A DNA stretch of 64,000 bases, taken from positions 43,788,746 through 43,852,745 of the forward strand of contig NC_134951.1 in assembly GCF_965638725.1 (NCBI RefSeq), given 5' to 3'. A program made the translations under genes and the position numbers. This document shows, piece by piece, positions 58,558-64,000 of this stretch (positions within the stretch are counted from its first letter, which is position 1; each line of letters starts with the position of its first letter). Under the pieces are notes generated by a model, which made no database searches, was not told where the DNA came from, and was given only the letters and a program-made list of their open reading frames with translations. The stretch is from Aptenodytes patagonicus. Lineage: Eukaryota; Chordata; Aves; Sphenisciformes; Spheniscidae.

Positions 58558-58618
58558 GGAGTTTGTATCATGGCAACAGATGAGGATGGACTGGGACTGT
58601 TTGATATCCGCTACGGTG
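58543..58618 (+). CDS. CASP8AP2: CASP8AP2 exon 2 (first coding exon)
   Basis: The acceptor CATAG precedes 58543 and the donor GTAAGA follows 58618. Coding starts at 58570 (residues 1-17). The 5' end of the exon carries a four-codon upstream ORF at 58543-58557. Confidence 0.88.
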
Positions 58619-61600
58619 GTAAGATGTGTTATACATTACTTTCGTTTTGCAGTGAAGTAACACAAGTGGTCTTATGAAGATAAATAGCTCCAAAAATAAC
58701 TTAGAAAACAAAATGGAAACAACTTAAATTGGGACAAACACTGATGAGCTTCAACTGTAATTAAATGGCTGTGGTACAGTATCATTGTAAGCCATATCCC
58801 ATTAGTAAGTTTGGATTTTAAACCATAACTGTGTACTTCGGATTTCTAGTATGTTTTGAGGGGATGCCTGGAACTGGTCTCTTCCCGTGTTTTACGGTGT
58901 ATAATTTAACCTTCGCTGTATCTTAATGAAGCGTGTATTTGGACGGTTAGGTGGATTCTTCCTTTGTCTGCTATTTGTAAGAGCAAATGCGCTATCATCT
59001 GGTGTAGTACCAGCAATCGGCGTACTCTAACATTATTTCCAGCTCCACAGTTGATTGATCTGACGTATATTTGTGAGATTCCCAGCCTCAGAAAGACTGC
59101 GGATATCGATATTTTTCTTTATAGCAATAATATTTGTTGCAGAGCTGGAGAGATTCACCTAGAGGAGATGAGGGTAATAAGAGGCATTGGAAAAAGACAT
59201 GAAGAGAGACTGAGGAGATTGAGATTAAAATACTTTTACAGAACCAGTTAGTGTGTGAATAGGTGGCAATACTAAAGCAAATTCTTTGAATTATGATACA
59301 GACTGTTACAATACTTTCTGTCTAGCGAGAAATGTTTCTTTTAACCATGGTGGTTTAATCATCGTAATTCTTTTGCTTTTGTTTCCAAGTTGTATAACTT
59401 TTGTATTCAGTGTATTCTAGAAAACAGTTTCAAATTCAGATCAAGTTGACTTAGTTTATAATTTTAAATTTTATTTGTACTTAAAGCCATATAATTTGCT
59501 TCATGCACAGTTCTCGTAGTATTTAGGAATTGATCTCACAAGACTGTCTTTGCTCCCTGGTGACTAAAGATCTTTTCTCCACAGTAGCAGTAGCTTGCTG
59601 GGTAAAATTCCCCTGTCTCTTACAAGTCTGTGCTCTACTACTTTTACTACTCTCTACTGGTCTAGGATGACAGCTACACTGATTTTATGGGAAAGTTAGA
59701 GGTTGGAGTTTACTGAATGTTTACTTTGGCCCTTTTTTTTTTTTTTTTTTTTGCTTTAGCTGAAGCTTCCCCCTTCAAGGAAGGTGATGAGAGCTCAGTG
59801 GATATTTATGATGGCTTGGACAATGGTTTGACAGTTCCTGGTAGGTTGATTGTATCCCGCTGCTTGGCTTGGAGCATTATAGGGTCTCTGGGCTTCTTAG
59901 GCTGGTTTCAAGTAAAACAACAGTTAGCTTTAAGTTTACATTTAGCTGGTGTAACATATGCTTTGGTGAGCTACTTGTTTAAATTCAAGACATATATGTT
60001 ACACTCTGTATAAATACAGCAGAGAATTCTTAAATCTATTGGTTGAATGATTATAGGATAGTTTTCCTGTGAGTGTGGCTATTTTAAGAGACTTGGGCAT
60101 ATAAAGGGACGCAGAGAAACCATAGCTATTCTATCTGCATCTTGATATAGGACATTTTACCTTGGAAAAAGCACCTTTGTTTTGTGGTTTTTAAATAGCT
60201 TTAGGACCAGAACCAATAGTCACTGATGACTAAATCCCCAGTGAGAGCTCTAAAACGTACTTTCTGTGTGATACAGTACATTCAGTAGATCCTTTTAACC
60301 TTTTGGTACTTTCTCGGTAATTTCACATGCTAATGTAAATTGATTTCCTCTTTTAACTTTGAAGGTAAGAAAGAAATGGACCCAGTAAGTGTTCTTTTTT
60401 AGGAGTCTTAGTGTACCGTTTAATGAAATGCTGTTTCTAGTATTTGAACAAGTGTTTCTCTACTGATCTTACTACTGTAAGGCCATTGAATTTTTATGGA
60501 AGGACTGTACTATATCCTACAGACATAAAGCATCTATACATCTTTTTCTTGCTTTCCATTTTGTGTTTGTTACAGCATATAAGAGTATTCGCTAAGTCTG
60601 TATTTCACAAACTGAGATGCATTGTTTAGTAAACGTAAAAGATGCAAGGAGGAATAACTTAACGCAATGCAAACATTTTATGTAGTCTAGTTCTGAGGGA
60701 TTTTTTTTTAAAAATCTGAAAAGATGATTGGTGAGATTTTTGCTCTGTACAGATAAGATGTTATTTGCATGTCATCTTGCATTGTGTTAATAATACTCTT
60801 TGCATTATGGTATTGTCCAAAGGATTGAAGCGCAGCTTTGATAGCTAACTTCATTTATTTGTCTGCAAATGAATCTGTATTTCAGAGGTGTCATAAGTCA
60901 GGTCCTGTCAGTAATGCGTATTTGGTGAACAGAGCACACAGGTTGATTTGAGGAAAAAGCACCATTATCTAAATAATTGGGGTGTTTGGGTGTTGGGTTG
61001 GTTTTTGATTTGTTTGGGTTTTTTTTCTTTCATTTCTTTGGAACTAAAGCTAGGGATTTCACATTTATGAGGGAATATAAAGCAGCAGAGAACATTTATT
61101 CAACACAAGAATCATGGTATTCAACCTCATACCAACTCTGCAGTAACTCCATTTGATTCTGATCAACTGATCGGTGTTTGTGAATGTGTACGTCATTGGC
61201 ATCTGAGCATTCTTTTTCTCAGTAATTTTTTTTTCAACTGCAAATGTTTCCAAGGTGAAGTCTGGCCAAAAGCTGAATGAATTGTAGGATGCACATATTT
61301 ATTCTAGCTTTCTGCTATTTATTGGCTCTGGAATTGCAGAACTTCAGATCACTGCTAAGGTATAGCCCTTCCTGCTTTGTAAATTAGGTAGATTTACTGT
61401 GAGTTAGCTCTCCTTTGACGTAAAAAAACTTATTAGACAGTCATAAAATGCACCCATCTTTGTTGTTAGGTGTCCTGTATATCTCTTAATTTTTCTAACA
61501 CAATGTGTTCAGTTGAACTTCAATTTTCATCGTTACCTTTTATGTCAATGTAAATTGGATCAAGTATTTCCAATAAAACTAACATAAATGTTGAAATTCA

Positions 61601-63071
61601 GGATAGGAATTTCTCCAGATAAGGTCATGTGTTTTCCTCAGTGACACAATGCAACCTGGCTAGAAAAATACCTTTTTCTTTATGTAATTGATTTTCTTTC
61701 TACAGACAATTCCGCTCCAAATTCTACACCAGCTGGAAACAGCTTAAATTTATTTGATGAGATATTAATTGAAGAAGGGACTGCAAAAGAAGCATCCTAC
61801 AACGAGGTGTGTATTAATGTGACAAAAATAATTTTGGTGTTTTGGAGGTTTTTTGTTCCAAATTTTCTTGTGTAAAGTGCAAAAAATGTTGTCGGTATGC
61901 TCACATTATTGGAAAAATAGGGAAACTTTTTAAATAAATAAAAACAAGAGAGTGCTAATAAACTTATGTCAACAAGTTTATCAGAATAAGTGAATCTCTC
62001 ACTCTGTGACATGGTCTGTTCTCATTTAACGTCCTTTGCATGCTGTTCATGTATCAGCTACATTATGGGAAAATGTACCGTAATTTCCTTCTAGTTAAAT
62101 ATCTGTTCAGGCATCTGATACAAAGCTAGTCATGACATTTCTCCCAACAAATTTTACCAGACTAAAGCAGATAGGTCATGGATTAATCTTATGTGTCATT
62201 AAATTTTGTCCTTGAGACTGAAGACAATCATGCAATAGATAACTGCTTCTAGCAAATCAGCAGAACACTTACTCATGTAGCATCAACTGTCCTGATCCGT
62301 AAGACATATCTTAACTAACTTGAGCTTTGAAGTAAAAGGGACAGACATCCACAGATATAATGCACTATAGAAGAAGCAGGAGCAAAACCTCCAGGAGTCT
62401 ACTAAGTGATGAAAATGTCACTTTGAAAGTTTGAAAGCAGTTGACTGTTAAGTATGGCAATAGGGAAGTTGTCCATTCTTCTGTGAAAGTTCTGTCACCA
62501 TCTATTTCTAAAGAAGGGCTCGTGCCAGATGTATTTTATTTAATTTTGTGATCTCAACAGGAGCATGTCCTTTGCAGTCTATTTTTGCAGTCCAGGTTTG
62601 TTTGTAGTAACTTTTTGTTGTGTTTTTCCTTAACTATTTTGTATTATATAAAATCTAACAAACAAGTACCCATCTGTAGGGCTCTGAGAACTCCTGCTCC
62701 TCGATAATTGTGTCTTTAATTTCACAATAATATGGCTTCCTGTTACTCTCTAGCCTATTACTGTTGGGCAAGCGCACGTAGATTTCCTCTTATCTAAGTG
62801 TTTGTGATGTTTTAGAGACTTGTATACCTGTTGGACAATATTGAAGCTTTTTGTTTTAATATGGCTTTAATATGTTACTTTTGTAAAAAAACAGCTTTGT
62901 AATATACATTACTGTGTTAACTAACTATAAATCTGGTGGAGTAACTTTTCTGTGTAATTAAGTCCACTTCTGTGCTGTGAATTCTCTCTTTGACAGTTGC
63001 AGGCAGAATATGGAAAATGTCAGCAGCAAATTAAAGAGTTGATGAAGAAATTTAAGGAAATACAGGCACAG
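58570..63071 (+). CDS. CASP8AP2: CASP8AP2 (FLASH), 5' part: residues 1-102
   Basis: FLASH is a large nuclear protein that binds the U7 snRNP protein Lsm11 through its N-terminal region and is needed for 3' processing of replication-dependent histone pre-mRNA; it was first reported as a caspase-8 associated protein. Four exons here join in frame: 58570-58618, 59760-59840, 61706-61806 and 62997-63071, together 306 nt. They give MATDEDGLGLFD, DESSVDIYDGLDN, NLFDEILIEEGTAKEASYNE and YGKCQQQIKELMKKFKEIQ, collinear with the human N terminus. The last part is a coiled-coil heptad pattern. The start codon has A at -3 and G at +4. All splice sites are GT-AG. Most of the protein lies beyond 64000. MDN1 is its head-to-head neighbour, as in the human genome. 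Confidence 0.93.
58619..59759 (+). other. CASP8AP2: CASP8AP2 intron 2
   Basis: A 1.1 kb intron ending in a T20 run (59733-59752) directly before the acceptor TTTAG. Nothing else is recognised. Confidence 0.8.
59760..59840 (+). CDS. CASP8AP2: CASP8AP2 exon 3
   Basis: Residues 17-44 (AEASPFKEGDESSVDIYDGL, then DNGLTVP). The SxDIYxGLD core matches the human protein. Donor GTAGGT. Confidence 0.92.
59841..61705 (+). other. CASP8AP2: CASP8AP2 intron 3
   Basis: A 1.9 kb AT-rich intron without a recognised gene or mobile element. Confidence 0.6.
61706..61806 (+). CDS. CASP8AP2: CASP8AP2 exon 4
   Basis: Residues 44-77; SLNLFDEILIEEGTAKEASY is nearly identical to the human segment. Acceptor CTACAG, donor GTGTGT. 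Confidence 0.94.
61807..62996 (+). other. CASP8AP2: CASP8AP2 intron 4
   Basis: A 1.2 kb intron in which I see nothing further. Confidence 0.6.
62997..63071 (+). CDS. CASP8AP2: CASP8AP2 exon 5
   Basis: Residues 78-102; LQAEYGKCQQQIKELMKKFK starts the N-terminal coiled coil. Acceptor GACAG, donor GTACTG, phase 0 at both ends. Confidence 0.94.
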
Positions 63072-64000
63072 GTACTGTAGTTCAAAGGGCAACATTGTCA
63101 AGATTTGTGTAAAGCAAGCTGAATATTGCTTTGAGAGAGAGTTAATTTCATATGCTTTCCAGAATTAATCCATCACGTGGATGGTTTGTAAAGCACCTCT
63201 GTAGGTGCTAGGAGCTTGTTCTGCCTAGGATAGTTGCTAGGATAGCCTACTGACAGAATCAGTAGGTAAATTCACTTGTTTCATGATGTTGCGTGCAGTA
63301 ATACTTTAGTTGCTTAAAAGCTGTCTTCTATCTCCTTATTTGACATGCTTATTTTCTAATTGAATAGTTATCAGAAAGGTATCCAGTCCTCTCGTTTTTT
63401 AAAAAATAGGTCTTTATCGCACTAGGGAGAGTGTTGCAAAGGTATCTGAGCTGTCATTAAGAACTGGAAGAGGATGTCTGCGTTGCTTTGAGCATAGTGC
63501 CATTTTGATAAGGCTGAACCGCTTCTCAGCTTGAGCTAGTATCCCCATGCTGTGCCATTCTATATAGTTTGTTTATCTTGGGCAATTCTGCGACATGCTC
63601 TACTGTGTATTACAAATAAGTCCCAAAGGTTCTATGCTTTGAAACGGTAAGCAGCTTCCGCCCTGTGACACTTCTGTATTGTTTTCTGCAAAACTTGTCT
63701 GCCTTACTGAGCAGGCTTTGCTGAGGACAATTATTAAGAGAAGGGGCTATCTCCAGGATTGACAGATAGGGTTCTAGAACATCACATCTAGAAATGTTAG
63801 AATGATACAGCACCCAAAGTTTTGATACCTTGAAAGAAACACAATTACCCTGTTTCTCTGAAAGTGCTTAAAAGTTACATCTCTCATTTGACACAGTGAC
63901 CAGGAAAGCAATAAATTGAGAAAAAGAATGAAGCAAAGGGGCAGATGATAATTTTTTAGCTCTATGGTTACTTGGTTTATGGCATATTCAGTTTTAATAA
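63072..64000 (+). other. CASP8AP2: CASP8AP2 intron 5 (partial)
   Basis: No further exon of the family sequence is visible before the window ends. Confidence 0.6.

Noticed and set aside
1..64000. tRNA, rRNA, snoRNA or microRNA genes in introns
   Set aside because: Reading by eye gave no convincing cloverleaf, box C/D with guide, or H/ACA structure. A covariance-model scan would be decisive; a hit above threshold would overturn this.

Overview
The window is vertebrate nuclear DNA, most likely from a bird. It holds intron-rich coding sequence, a roughly 2.4 kb CpG island, CR1 non-LTR retrotransposons with the typical ATTCTATGA tail, and three solo LTRs of a family I recognise from bird (probably neoavian) genomes. 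It has no operons, no prokaryotic signals and no CRISPR array.

Two divergent genes share one CpG-island promoter region. Nearly all of positions 1-55951 is the 5' part of MDN1 (midasin, yeast Rea1) on the minus strand. I resolved 47 consecutive coding exons from the start codon at 55949-55951 down to the exon at 512-657. Their lengths sum to 7203 nt, exactly 2401 codons, with no frameshift or in-frame stop, and reading phase fits at every junction. They encode the N-terminal domain and the complete ring of six AAA+ modules. The linker, the D/E-rich region and the C-terminal MIDAS domain lie off the low-coordinate edge. From about 57.3 kb to the right edge is the 5' part of CASP8AP2 (FLASH) on the plus strand: a probable noncoding first exon and four coding exons for residues 1-102.

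Layout: 1-511, intron 47 of MDN1; 512-14185, exons 47-32 (AAA6, AAA5 and the end of AAA4); 14186-18882, intron 31 with two CR1 copies in opposite orientation; 18883-25496, exons 31-21 (AAA4 and AAA3); 25497-33174, exons 20-14 (AAA2); 33175-46827, exons 13-5 (AAA1 and its flank); 46828-55951, exons 4-1, with a 5.8 kb first intron; 55450-57900, the CpG-island promoter; 57.4-64 kb, CASP8AP2. LTRs lie in introns 25, 18 and 12.

By established knowledge, midasin is the dynein-like ATPase that strips assembly factors from pre-60S ribosomes. FLASH is needed for 3' processing of replication-dependent histone mRNA. A shared promoter would join two growth and S-phase functions; the paired ZNF143-type motifs, E-boxes and E2F-type palindrome fit that idea but are motif matches only. 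I did not find a previously undescribed biological system. The best second-look items are two GC-AG introns, a CR1 copy supplying the acceptor region of one exon, the paired promoter motifs, a minimal upstream ORF in CASP8AP2, and opposite-orientation LTRs flanking exon blocks.
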